Source: Fimenecus sp045611635
GTDB taxonomy: Bacteria > Bacillota > Clostridia > Oscillospirales > Acutalibacteraceae
Direction of reading: 5' to 3'
Length of the DNA stretch: 51,883 nucleotides
NCBI GenBank assembly: GCA_045611635.1
Contig: JAZKXL010000075.1
Coordinates: 1-51,883 of the forward strand
The translations under genes were made by a program, and so were the position numbers. Shown here one piece after another: positions 31,941 through 40,982 of this stretch; positions within the stretch are counted from its first letter, which is position 1, and the number at the start of each line of letters is the position of its first letter. The notes beneath the pieces were generated by a model. The model was not told where the DNA came from. It searched no databases and worked only from the letters and a program-made list of their open reading frames with translations.

Positions 31941-34900
31941 TCATTTTTGCAAAATAATGTTTTGTTCCCCTATGTTTTTTTTCAATTCACCAATAAGAGT
32001 ATCATTTACTGCAATCTTTTTACAAGGGAAATACTGTTTTGTAGATGCAAAATAAAAATATAGTGGAGTTTCCCCTGCGCTAGCATTTTTGCTTATAATT
32101 TCAAGGCATTTTGTGTATTCTACAGATTGGTTACTTTCAACCCTTATAAACAATCCTTGTTTTTTTGTGCGATTTTCTTTTGCATTTTCGGCAGTTTCAA
32201 GATAATCAAGAATAATTTTTGGATTTTCTTCTTCTCGAATTGATAAGCGACCACCAACAAGCATTGCAACACCATTATTGATTTTGTTCATATATTTTGC
32301 AAGAAGTTTTGGAAATACTATAACTTCAATAGTTCCCCCAACATCTTCAATATTTAAAAACGCCATACTTTCGCCTTTTTTAGTTTGTTTACGAGTAACA
32401 CCACTTATAATACCCATAATTTTAACGGAAGCAGTATCAACATAAGGCGAATTATAATCATTCTCACCATTTATTATGTCGGTAATTTTATCACATTTCA
32501 ATTCAACTGCCAAATCGGAATATTGCTCCATAGGATGTGAGGATATATAAAGTCCTGTTGTTTCTTTTTCCATTTGCAACAAATCTTGTGTTCTAAATTC
32601 AGCAGTTGGTTTCATTACATATTCAGAACTTACACCCTCATTAATCATATCGAAAAAACCAATTTGTCCTTGAATATTTCTTCTGCGTTCATTGTCAAGT
32701 TCATCAATAATAAATGGTAAATTTGTAAGCATTTCGTTGCGATTGCTACCTAATCCATCTAACGCACCACTTTTAATAAGATTTTCAACTGAACGGCGGT
32801 TAAATCCTTTACCATGTACACGCTTACAAAATGAGTAAAATGAAGTAAAATCACCATTTTTTTCACGTTCATTAATAATTGTATCAATAAAATCGTGACC
32901 AAGATTTTTAATTGCAAGAAGACCAAACATTATTGATTTTTTCTTATTTTTTCCAACTGTAAATGTTTTATAACTGAAATTTACATTTGGAGCAAGAATT
33001 TTAATGTCATTACGCTTACAATCATCAATATATCCTGCTACTTTATCAGAATTATCAAGCACACTTGTAAGTAACGCTGCCATAAATTCACAAGGATAAT
33101 AATATTTAAGATACGCTGTTCTATATGCAACAACAGCATATGCCGCCGCATGAGATTTGTTAAATGCATAAGATGCAAATGATGACATATCATCAAAAAT
33201 TTCGTTTGCAATTTCTTTTGAAATATTATTTTTTGAACATCCATCACAAAAAAATGCACGCTCATCTTCAAGCACTTTATGTTTTTTCTTAGACATTGCA
33301 CGACGAACAATATCAGCCCTGCCAAGTGAATAACCCGCAAGTGAGCGGAAAATTTGCATTACTTGCTCTTGATAAACCATACAACCATATGTGACATCAA
33401 GAATATCTCGAAGCATTGGTGCTTTATAACGAATATTATCAGGATTATGCCTGTTTTGAATATACGAATCAATAGAATCCATTGGTCCTGGTCTATAGAG
33501 AGAAATAACCGCAATAATATCTTCAATATTAGTAGGTTTAAGGCGCATAAATACGCTTCTCATACCACTTGATTCACATTGGAATACGCCGTCGGTTTTA
33601 CCACTTGTAAACAATGAATATACATTCAAGTCACTAAAATCAATTTTTTCAATATCAAAATCAGGATTATTTTTTTGCACCATTTTCACACAATCATTAA
33701 TTACCGTTAATGTGCGAAGTCCAAGAAAATCCATCTTAAGAAGACCCAATTCTTCAATAGTAGTCATTGTAAACTGTGTAACAATGGATTCATCATTAGT
33801 TGCAAGTGGAACATAATCACTGACTGGTCGGTCAGTAATAACAATACCCGCAGCGTGTGTAGATGCGTGACGAGGCATACCTTCAACACTCATTGACATA
33901 TCAATAAGTTCCTTCACTTTGTCATCACTATCATAGAGAATTTTTAAATCTTCACTTTCATCAAGTGCTTTTTCAATGGTAATACCCAATGCTCTTGGAA
34001 TTTTCTTTGCAACTGCATCAACACTGGCATAAGACATTCCTAAAGCTCTACCAACATCACGGATTGCAGCACGAGCAGCCATTGTACCAAAAGTTACAAT
34101 TTGTGCTACGTGGTCAGCACCATATTTTTTAACGACGTAGTCAATTACCTCTTGACGTCTTTCATAACAAAAATCCACATCAATATCAGGCATACTGACA
34201 CGCTCAGGATTTAAAAAACGCTCAAAAATAAGATTATATTTAATAGGGTCAACATTGGTAATGCCCGTACAATAAGCACAAATACTGCCAGCACCTGAGC
34301 CACGGCCCGGACCTACAGGAATACCATTATCTTTAGCATATTGAATAAAGTCAGACACAATAAGAAAATAATCAACATAGCCCATACTTTCAATAACTGA
34401 AAGCTCGTATTCTAATCTATCAATATATAACTTATCAGGATTTTCACCGTATTTTTCTTTTAATCCTTTATAGGATTTTTCACGAAGATAATCATAGTGA
34501 GTAATGCCAGCAGGTACTTGAAAATTAGGAAGTTTTGTGTTACCAAATTCAAAATCGAAATTACACATATCGGCAATTTTTTGTGTATTTTGAATTGCAT
34601 CTTCTACATATCCAAACTTTTTGCGCATTTCATTTTCTGTTTTAAGATAAAACTCATCAGTTTCAAATTCAAGTGCTGCTTCTTCATCAACAGTGTGGTT
34701 TGTAGCTATACAGATAAGTACTTTTTGAACTTTTGAGTCTTCACGGTCAATATAGTGCACATCGTTTGTAGCAACAAGAGGGATTCCCGTTTCTTGAGAC
34801 AAACGCACTAACGCCTCATTAACTTTTAGCTGTTCAGATAATGAGTGGTCCTGCATTTCAAGATAGTAGTTATCTTTGCCAAAAAGTTTAGAATACCACA

Positions 34901-35375
34901 ATGCAGTTTCCTTTGCTTTAATGTATTCACCATTTAAGATAAGCTTTGGAATCTCACCTGCAAGACACGCCGAAAGGCAAACAAGTCCTTCATGATGTTT
35001 TTCTAATAACTCACGGTCAACACGTGGTTTTGTGTAAAATCCATCAACCCAAGCAGAAGAAACTAATTTTGTAAGATTTTTATATCCTGTTTCATTTTTA
35101 CAAAGCAATACAAGGTGATGGCGATTTGAGTCAACACCATGAACTTTGTCAAACCTTGAACGAGTTGCGACATAAACTTCGCACCCAATAATTGGTTTAA
35201 CACCTGCTTTTTTTGCTTCTTTATAAAAATCAACTGCACCAAATAAATTACCATGGTCAGTAATTGCTATTGCATTTTGTCCTCGTTCTTTGGCAACGGA
35301 ACAAAGCCTATTGAGACGGGAAACTCCATCTAATAAGCTGTATTCAGTATGCACATGTAAGTGAACGAAGGACAT
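31941..35375 (-). CDS. dnaE: DNA polymerase III alpha subunit (DnaE)
   Basis: This is a replicative C-family polymerase. The 1144 residues begin with a PHP domain (FVHLHVHTEYSLLDG, GCEVYVATR) and continue with the polymerase palm: GRGSGAGSICAYCTGI, PDIDVDFCYERR with two catalytic Asp, and LLKMDFLGLRTL with the third. The helix-hairpin-helix region follows (NLIKSGALDGLGSNR), then an OB fold (IMGIISGVTRKQTKKGESMA). Length and order match DnaE of Firmicutes, not PolC, which should be elsewhere. GAGGT stands 7 bases before the ATG. It lies 13 bases after the lysA-like gene. Confidence 0.97.
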   Translation of the reverse strand: MSFVHLHVHTEYSLLDGVSRLNRLCSVAKERGQNAIAITDHGNLFGAVDFYKEAKKAGVKPIIGCEVYVATRSRFDKVHGVDSNRHHLVLLCKNETGYKNLTKLVSSAWVDGFYTKPRVDRELLEKHHEGLVCLSACLAGEIPKLILNGEYIKAKETALWYSKLFGKDNYYLEMQDHSLSEQLKVNEALVRLSQETGIPLVATNDVHYIDREDSKVQKVLICIATNHTVDEEAALEFETDEFYLKTENEMRKKFGYVEDAIQNTQKIADMCNFDFEFGNTKLPNFQVPAGITHYDYLREKSYKGLKEKYGENPDKLYIDRLEYELSVIESMGYVDYFLIVSDFIQYAKDNGIPVGPGRGSGAGSICAYCTGITNVDPIKYNLIFERFLNPERVSMPDIDVDFCYERRQEVIDYVVKKYGADHVAQIVTFGTMAARAAIRDVGRALGMSYASVDAVAKKIPRALGITIEKALDESEDLKILYDSDDKVKELIDMSMSVEGMPRHASTHAAGIVITDRPVSDYVPLATNDESIVTQFTMTTIEELGLLKMDFLGLRTLTVINDCVKMVQKNNPDFDIEKIDFSDLNVYSLFTSGKTDGVFQCESSGMRSVFMRLKPTNIEDIIAVISLYRPGPMDSIDSYIQNRHNPDNIRYKAPMLRDILDVTYGCMVYQEQVMQIFRSLAGYSLGRADIVRRAMSKKKHKVLEDERAFFCDGCSKNNISKEIANEIFDDMSSFASYAFNKSHAAAYAVVAYRTAYLKYYYPCEFMAALLTSVLDNSDKVAGYIDDCKRNDIKILAPNVNFSYKTFTVGKNKKKSIMFGLLAIKNLGHDFIDTIINEREKNGDFTSFYSFCKRVHGKGFNRRSVENLIKSGALDGLGSNRNEMLTNLPFIIDELDNERRRNIQGQIGFFDMINEGVSSEYVMKPTAEFRTQDLLQMEKETTGLYISSHPMEQYSDLAVELKCDKITDIINGENDYNSPYVDTASVKIMGIISGVTRKQTKKGESMAFLNIEDVGGTIEVIVFPKLLAKYMNKINNGVAMLVGGRLSIREEENPKIILDYLETAENAKENRTKKQGLFIRVESNQSVEYTKCLEIISKNASAGETPLYFYFASTKQYFPCKKIAVNDTLIGELKKNIGEQNIILQK

Positions 35376-35388
35376 AGTATTACCTCAA

Positions 35389-36660
35389 TTATTTAGTAAC
35401 TTTTTTATAAAAATCAAAGCAATCGAATGTTGCGAAATAATCTGCTGGAGTTTCAGCACGACGGATTAAGTCAAAACTTCCATCTTCTTTAAGAAGGATT
35501 TCAGCTGATTTAAGTTTACCATTATAGTTATAACCCATAGCAAAACCGTGAGCACCTGTATCATGAATAAAGAGCAAGTCGCCCATATCAATTTTTGGTA
35601 ACATTCTATCAATAGCAAACTTATCATTATTTTCGCAAAGAGAACCTGTAACATCATATTTATAATCACATGGCTCATTTTCTTTGCCCATAACTGTTAT
35701 GTGGTGATATGCACCGTAAATTGCAGGACGCATAAGGTTTACTGCACAAGCATCAACACCGATATATTCTTTATGAGTATGTTTTTCATTGATTGCACGA
35801 GTTACAAGTGCACCATAAGGAGCTAACATAAAACGACCGAGCTCAGTATAGATTGCAACATCATCCATTCCTGCAGGAACAAGAACTTCGTTATACACCT
35901 TTTCAACACCTGCACCGATTGCAAAAATGTCATTACACTCTTGGTCAGGACGATAAGGAATACCAATACCACCTGAAAGGTTGATAAATTTAATATGAGC
36001 ACCAGTTTCTTCCTTAAGTTTAACCGCAACCTCAAAAAGAGTTTTTGCAAGTGTTGGATAATACTCATTTGTAACTGTATTACTTGCAAGGAATGCGTGG
36101 ATACCAAACTCTTCAACGCCTTTTGATTTCATAATCTTGAATGCTTCGAAAAGTTGTTCAGTTGTCATACCATACTTTGCATCACCGGGGTTGTCCATAA
36201 TGTTATTAGCAATAGAGAAATATCCACCTGGATTATAGCGACATGAAAGTTTCTTTGGAAGATAACCTAAAGTTTTTTCAAGAATATCAATATGTGTAAT
36301 GTCGTCAAGATTAATGATAGCACCTAAATCATCAGCATATTTAAATTCAGCTGGTGGGGTATCATTTGATGAGAACATAATATCATCGCCTACTGCACCA
36401 ATTGCCTTTGAAAGCATAAGTTCAGTAACTGATGAACAGTCACATCCACAACCGTATTCTCTTAAAATGTTAATAAGAAATGGGTTTGGAGTTGCTTTAA
36501 CCGCAAAATATTCCTTAAAGCCCTTATTCCATGCAAATGCCTTTTTAAGATTTTCAGCATTTTTACGAATTCCTGCTTCATCATAAAGATGAAAAGGTGT
36601 AGGATATATTTTTGCTATTTCTTCTAATTTTTCTTTTGTTGTAAATGGTAATTTGCTCAT
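35389..36660 (-). CDS. lysA: diaminopimelate decarboxylase-like PLP enzyme
   Basis: This PLP enzyme of alanine-racemase fold type III would convert meso-diaminopimelate to lysine. The 423 residues show the PLP Lys in YFAVKATPNPF, a phosphate-binding SGGIGIPY (usual GGGLGI) and ELGRFM where EPGR is common. The Cys-Glu-x-x-Asp site is CENNDKF and a substrate Tyr lies in FAMGYNYN. The set of small changes suggests a divergent LysA branch seen in Clostridia; other substrates, such as another D- or L-amino acid, are possible but less likely. TTAGGAG stands 7 bases before the ATG. The gene is in the middle of a run from lon to dnaE. Confidence 0.87.
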   Translation of the reverse strand: MSKLPFTTKEKLEEIAKIYPTPFHLYDEAGIRKNAENLKKAFAWNKGFKEYFAVKATPNPFLINILREYGCGCDCSSVTELMLSKAIGAVGDDIMFSSNDTPPAEFKYADDLGAIINLDDITHIDILEKTLGYLPKKLSCRYNPGGYFSIANNIMDNPGDAKYGMTTEQLFEAFKIMKSKGVEEFGIHAFLASNTVTNEYYPTLAKTLFEVAVKLKEETGAHIKFINLSGGIGIPYRPDQECNDIFAIGAGVEKVYNEVLVPAGMDDVAIYTELGRFMLAPYGALVTRAINEKHTHKEYIGVDACAVNLMRPAIYGAYHHITVMGKENEPCDYKYDVTGSLCENNDKFAIDRMLPKIDMGDLLFIHDTGAHGFAMGYNYNGKLKSAEILLKEDGSFDLIRRAETPADYFATFDCFDFYKKVTK

Positions 36661-36662
36661 TT

Positions 36663-37250
36663 TTATTCTCCTAAATATTCTTCAATGTATTTTTTTACTA
36701 TATCAAGCCCTTGTCCATTTTCAGATGAGAAAGGAATAATTCTATCTTCAGGAACAAAGTTCATTTCTTGCTTTGATTTTTCAAGGCGTTCATTATAATC
36801 TTTTTTCTTTTTAAGCTTGTCCGCCTTTGTCATTACAACAATAAAATCATACCCTGTTGACTGTAGAAACTCCATCATCATAATGTCATCCTTAGTTGGT
36901 GGATGACGCATATCAACGAGTTGCACAACAAGTTTAATATTACGGTAAGAGTTAAAATACCCTTCCATCATTTCAGCCCAACGGTCCTTTTCGGTTTTTG
37001 CCACTTTTGCATAACCATATCCAGGCAAATCAACAAAATTATATTCATCAACTTGATAAAAGTTAATTGTTATTGTTTTACCCGGTACCGAACTTACCCT
37101 TGCAAGATTTTTTCTTTGAAAAAGTCTATTAAGCAATGAACTCTTACCAACATTTGAACGCCCTGCAAAAGCAATTTCAGGCAAATCGGATTCAGGTAGT
37201 TGGCCAAATGTACCATATGCTGCTTTAAATTCCGCTTTATCGTATCTCAT
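36663..37250 (-). CDS. ysxC: ribosome biogenesis GTPase YsxC/EngB
   Basis: This essential GTPase assists large-subunit assembly. The 195 residues have GTPase boxes in order: GRSNVGKSS (G1), a Thr-containing G2, DLPGYG (G3) and TKAD (G4). The start at ATG 37250 is chosen because AAGAGG stands 6 bases upstream; an upstream ATG at 37265 overlaps the lon TGA but lacks a ribosome site. Placement next to lon is the classical Bacillus order (lonA-ysxC), which supports the call. Confidence 0.96.
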   Translation of the reverse strand: MRYDKAEFKAAYGTFGQLPESDLPEIAFAGRSNVGKSSLLNRLFQRKNLARVSSVPGKTITINFYQVDEYNFVDLPGYGYAKVAKTEKDRWAEMMEGYFNSYRNIKLVVQLVDMRHPPTKDDIMMMEFLQSTGYDFIVVMTKADKLKKKKDYNERLEKSKQEMNFVPEDRIIPFSSENGQGLDIVKKYIEEYLGE

Positions 37251-37261
37251 AATTACCTCTT

Positions 37262-39625
37262 TCATACAAGTGCAACTTTAAGCACATCATCACCTGTTGA
37301 CGCGAATACAAAATTGATTTTTTCTTTAACCTTTTCGTCAACTTTATCCAAATCACTACGATTTGCTTCAGGTACAACAACAGTTTTGATTCCCTCAACA
37401 TATGCAGCCATTGTTTTTTCACGAAGACCACCAATTGGCAACACACGACCTGTGATGGTAATTTCACCAGTCATAGCAACATCGGCTTTCACTTTACACT
37501 CTGATAATGCTGATACAAGTGCTGTAAATATCGTAATACCTGCTGATGGACCATCCTTTGGCACTGCACCTTCAGGGAAATGAATATGAATATCTTTATT
37601 TTGATAAAAATCTTTATCAATTCTATATTTTTCAGCATTTGCTCTAATATAACTAATTGCTGCTTTTGCTGATTCTTTGATTACATCACCCAAAGAACCG
37701 GTTAACTCAAGTTTACCTGTACCATCCATAACTGCAACTTCAACAGTAAGCATTGTACCGCCGACTGAAGTGTATGCAAGTCCATTTACTACACCAACTT
37801 GATTAATATTCGACTTTTCATCAGGTTTAAATTTAATAGCACCAATATATTGCTCTAAATCAGTATCTTTAACTGTGATTTTCTCGTTAAATCCTTTTGC
37901 GTATTTAACAGCAACTTTTCGTAAAACCTTTGCTATTGTCTTTTCAAGTGTACGCACGCCCGCTTCTTTAGTGTAGCCACTAATTATTGCTTTGAGTGCC
38001 TTATCAGTAAATTTTACATATGATTTTTTAAGTCCATTTGCAGTAATTTGTTTTGGTACAAGGTGTTTTTTAGCAATTTGGAACTTCTCTTCATATGTAT
38101 ATCCAGGAATATCAATAATTTCCATTCTATCAAGAAGTGGTGCTGGAATTTTACTCTTATCATTTGCAGTTGTTATAAACATAACCTCGCTTAAATCATA
38201 AGGAATTTCAAGGTAATGGTCAGTAAAAGTGCTATTTTGCTCAGCATCAAGTACTTCTAAAAGTGCTGAGGATGGGTCACCACGATGGTCGGAACCAAGT
38301 TTATCAACCTCATCAAGCAAAATTAAAGGATTAGAACTTTTTGCACTTTCTATTGCTTCAATAATTCTACCTGGCATTGAACCAATATATGTCTTTCTAT
38401 GACCACGAATATCCGCTTCATCACGAACACCACCAAGAGAAATTCGTGCATAAGTTCTACCCATAGCAGTTGCAAGTGAACGAGCAATTGATGTTTTGCC
38501 AACACCTGGAGGTCCTGCAAGACAAATAATTTGTCCTTTAACATTTGGATTAATTTTACGCACAGCTAAAAATTCAATAATTCTTTCTTTTACGTCTTTA
38601 AGTCCGTAATGGTCTTCATCAAGAACTTTTTCAGCATGTTCAATATCAAGATTCTCTTCAGTACAAAAGCTCCAAGGCAAAGAAATAATCTTGTCAAGAT
38701 AATTTCGCACAACTGCAGATTCAGGACTTGAAGACTGCATTTTCATAAGTCGATCACATTCTTTTAAAAGTTTGCGCTCAATATCTTCAGTAAAACCGAT
38801 AGCACGAATTTTTTCTTTGAATTCTTCCGATTCAGAAATTGCACCATCACCTTCATTTAATTCTTCGGAAATCGCCTTGATTTGCTCGCGCAAATAATAC
38901 TCGCGCTGATTTTCTTCCATTTGGTCTTGAACTTTTTGATTAATTTCTTCTTCAATTGATAAAAGCTCAATTTCTCTTGTAAGAATCAAGCAAAGACTTT
39001 CCGCTCTTTTTAACGGATTAAGTTCTTCAAGCAATGATTGTTTAACTGCATATTCAAGAGGAATGTTTGAAAGTATATAATCGGAGATTTCCGCCGCTTC
39101 TTTACGCACTGAAACACCCACAACAATATCAGGTGGAAGTTTTGGCACAAAGTATGCATAATCTTCAAAAATACTTACAAGTCGACGTACAAGTGCTTCT
39201 TCATATTTTTTATCGTCTATAGAAACATCTTCAGTTTCAATTCTACGAACAATTGCTGAAAGATGTGGATTCATAGAATTGATTTGCAAAAGTTCAGCAC
39301 GATATAGCCCATATACTACAACACGAAGAGTGTCAGTACCAGGCAATTTCATAACTTGCTTAATTTCACAAACAACACCTGATTTATATATATCATCATA
39401 ACGAGGGTCATCACATTCCATATCCATTTGTGTTGCAAGAAAAATGTTAGTCTTTTTTTCCATAGCAGACTTAATAGCACGAATTGATTTAGACCTTCCA
39501 ACATCAAAGTGCAAAGTCATTTCAGGAAATATTACAAGTCCACGTAATGCAACCATAGGCATTGAAAAGGATTTTTCATTAAACTCATTTAATATTGTCT
39601 TTGTGTTTTCCATTTTTGAATACAT
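37262..39625 (-). CDS. lon: ATP-dependent protease La (Lon)
   Basis: This is a hexameric AAA+ serine protease that removes damaged and regulatory proteins. About 787 residues make up an N-terminal substrate domain starting SMPMVALRGLVIFPEM, coiled helices (about 190-300), Walker A GPPGVGKTS, Walker B in LILLDEVDKLG and the C-terminal S16 protease domain with catalytic Ser in PKDGPSAGIT and Lys in PIGGLREKTMAA. The start is uncertain: ATG 39625 is 2 bases after AGGAG, and ATG 39610 is also possible. Its stop lies at the start of ysxC. The promoter has a nearby inverted repeat at the -35. Confidence 0.96.
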   Translation of the reverse strand: MYSKMENTKTILNEFNEKSFSMPMVALRGLVIFPEMTLHFDVGRSKSIRAIKSAMEKKTNIFLATQMDMECDDPRYDDIYKSGVVCEIKQVMKLPGTDTLRVVVYGLYRAELLQINSMNPHLSAIVRRIETEDVSIDDKKYEEALVRRLVSIFEDYAYFVPKLPPDIVVGVSVRKEAAEISDYILSNIPLEYAVKQSLLEELNPLKRAESLCLILTREIELLSIEEEINQKVQDQMEENQREYYLREQIKAISEELNEGDGAISESEEFKEKIRAIGFTEDIERKLLKECDRLMKMQSSSPESAVVRNYLDKIISLPWSFCTEENLDIEHAEKVLDEDHYGLKDVKERIIEFLAVRKINPNVKGQIICLAGPPGVGKTSIARSLATAMGRTYARISLGGVRDEADIRGHRKTYIGSMPGRIIEAIESAKSSNPLILLDEVDKLGSDHRGDPSSALLEVLDAEQNSTFTDHYLEIPYDLSEVMFITTANDKSKIPAPLLDRMEIIDIPGYTYEEKFQIAKKHLVPKQITANGLKKSYVKFTDKALKAIISGYTKEAGVRTLEKTIAKVLRKVAVKYAKGFNEKITVKDTDLEQYIGAIKFKPDEKSNINQVGVVNGLAYTSVGGTMLTVEVAVMDGTGKLELTGSLGDVIKESAKAAISYIRANAEKYRIDKDFYQNKDIHIHFPEGAVPKDGPSAGITIFTALVSALSECKVKADVAMTGEITITGRVLPIGGLREKTMAAYVEGIKTVVVPEANRSDLDKVDEKVKEKINFVFASTGDDVLKVALV

Positions 39626-39645
39626 CACTCCTATTATGAAATTAT

Positions 39646-39685
39646 ATTATATAATAAAATATTAATTACTGCAAGAATTACAGTA
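39646..39685 (-). promoter_or_regulatory. lon promoter with inverted repeat at the -35
   Basis: On the minus strand TTGCAG (39669-39674) and TATAAT (39646-39651) are 17 bases apart. The -35 lies in an imperfect 19-base inverted repeat with outer arms TACTG and CAGTA (39667-39685). I did not recognise a CIRCE or CtsR heptad repeat. Confidence 0.6.
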
Positions 39686-39715
39686 TATTTTTTTGATTTT
39701 TAGCATATTTTTGCG

Positions 39716-39779
39716 ACTTTGTTAAAAATATTAACAACTTTTGTCGAAATTTATACTATTTCGCAAAATACTTTGTTAA
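39716..39779. promoter_or_regulatory. cluster of inverted and direct repeats between lon and serC
   Basis: ACTTTGTTAA occurs at 39716-39725 and again at 39770-39779. The first forms TTGTTAA-AAATA-TTAACAA (39719-39737); between the copies lies CGAAAT-TTATACT-ATTTCG (39745-39763). The set sits upstream of both divergent promoters and may bind regulators. Confidence 0.5.
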
Positions 39780-39794
39780 CTTTTTAACTATCTA

Positions 39795-39824
39795 TTGACT
39801 TTTAACAGCATTTTTTGGTATAAT
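39795..39824 (+). promoter_or_regulatory. serC-serA promoter
   Basis: TTGACT (39795-39800), 18-base spacer, TATAAT (39819-39824) preceded by TGG (extended -10). A leader of about 55 bases precedes the ATG at 39888; TTGGAGG is the ribosome site. Confidence 0.75.
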
Positions 39825-39887
39825 TCCGACAATGTTTATTTTTTTAACATAATATTATAATGTAATTTAATTTTGGAGGTCATATAA

Positions 39888-40970
39888 ATGGCAAGAGTTT
39901 ATAATTTTTCAGCAGGTCCTTCAATGCTTCCTGAAGAAGTTTTGAAAAAAGCGGCAGCAGAAATGCTTGATTACGAAGGTAGCGGTCAATCCGTAATGGA
40001 GATGAGTCACCGTTCAAAAGTTTATGATTCAATTATAAAAGGTGCTGAACAACTTCTTCGTGAACTATATAATATTCCTGAAAACTATAAAGTTCTTTTC
40101 TTACAAGGTGGTGCATCAACACAGTTTGCTGCTATTCCCCTCAACTTTATGAACAAAAATGGTAAAGCTGATTTTGTAATTACAGGTCAATGGGCAAAAA
40201 AGGCATATCAAGAAGCACAAAAATATGGTGAATGTAAAGCTGTTGCATCTTCAGCTGATAAAACATTCTCTTATATTCCAAAACTTGATAAAAATGAATT
40301 TACAAAAGATGCTGACTATTTCTATATTTGTATGAACAATACAATTTATGGTACAGTTTATCACGAATTACCTGACACTGGTGATGTTCCTCTTATTGCT
40401 GATGTTTCATCATGTTTCCTTTCAGAACCACTTGATATTTCAAAATTTGCTATGGTTTATGGTGGGGCGCAAAAGAACGTTGCACCTGCAGGTCTTACAA
40501 TTTGTATTATCCGTGAAGATATGCTTGGAAATGCAAGAGATATTACTCCAACAATGCTCAACTATCAAATTATGGCTGATAATGATTCACTTTACAACAC
40601 ACCACCTTGCTATACAATTTATATTTGTAAACTTGTTCTTGAGTGGCTTAAGGAAATGGGTGGCTTAGAAGCAATTAAAGAAAGAAACGAAAAGAAAGCA
40701 AGAATTCTTTATGATTTTCTTGATAATAGCAAAATGTTCAAGGGAACTGTAACCCCTGAAGACCGTTCACTTATGAATGTACCATTCGTTACTGACAGTG
40801 AAGAACTCAATGCAAAATTCATTAAAGAAGCAACTGAAGCAGGTTTTGTAAACCTTAAAGGTCACCGTTCAGTTGGTGGTATGAGAGCATCTATCTACAA
40901 TGCTATGCCTGTTGAAGGTGTTGAAAAGCTTGTTGAATTTATGGCTGAATTTGAAAAAGCAAACTCATAA
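39888..40970 (+). CDS. serC: phosphoserine aminotransferase
   Basis: This PLP aminotransferase makes phosphoserine from phosphohydroxypyruvate and glutamate, the second step of serine synthesis. The 360 residues are normal length. Family marks are NFSAGPSMLPEEVL at the start, EMSHRSKVYDSI, LFLQGGASTQFAAIP and the PLP Lys in YGGAQKNVAPAGL, with GGMRASIYNAMP near the end. TTGGAGG stands 8 bases before the ATG. serA follows 12 bases downstream, giving a two-gene serine operon; a serB phosphatase is not in the window. Confidence 0.97.
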   Translation: MARVYNFSAGPSMLPEEVLKKAAAEMLDYEGSGQSVMEMSHRSKVYDSIIKGAEQLLRELYNIPENYKVLFLQGGASTQFAAIPLNFMNKNGKADFVITGQWAKKAYQEAQKYGECKAVASSADKTFSYIPKLDKNEFTKDADYFYICMNNTIYGTVYHELPDTGDVPLIADVSSCFLSEPLDISKFAMVYGGAQKNVAPAGLTICIIREDMLGNARDITPTMLNYQIMADNDSLYNTPPCYTIYICKLVLEWLKEMGGLEAIKERNEKKARILYDFLDNSKMFKGTVTPEDRSLMNVPFVTDSEELNAKFIKEATEAGFVNLKGHRSVGGMRASIYNAMPVEGVEKLVEFMAEFEKANS

Positions 40971-40982
40971 GGAGCAACCATT

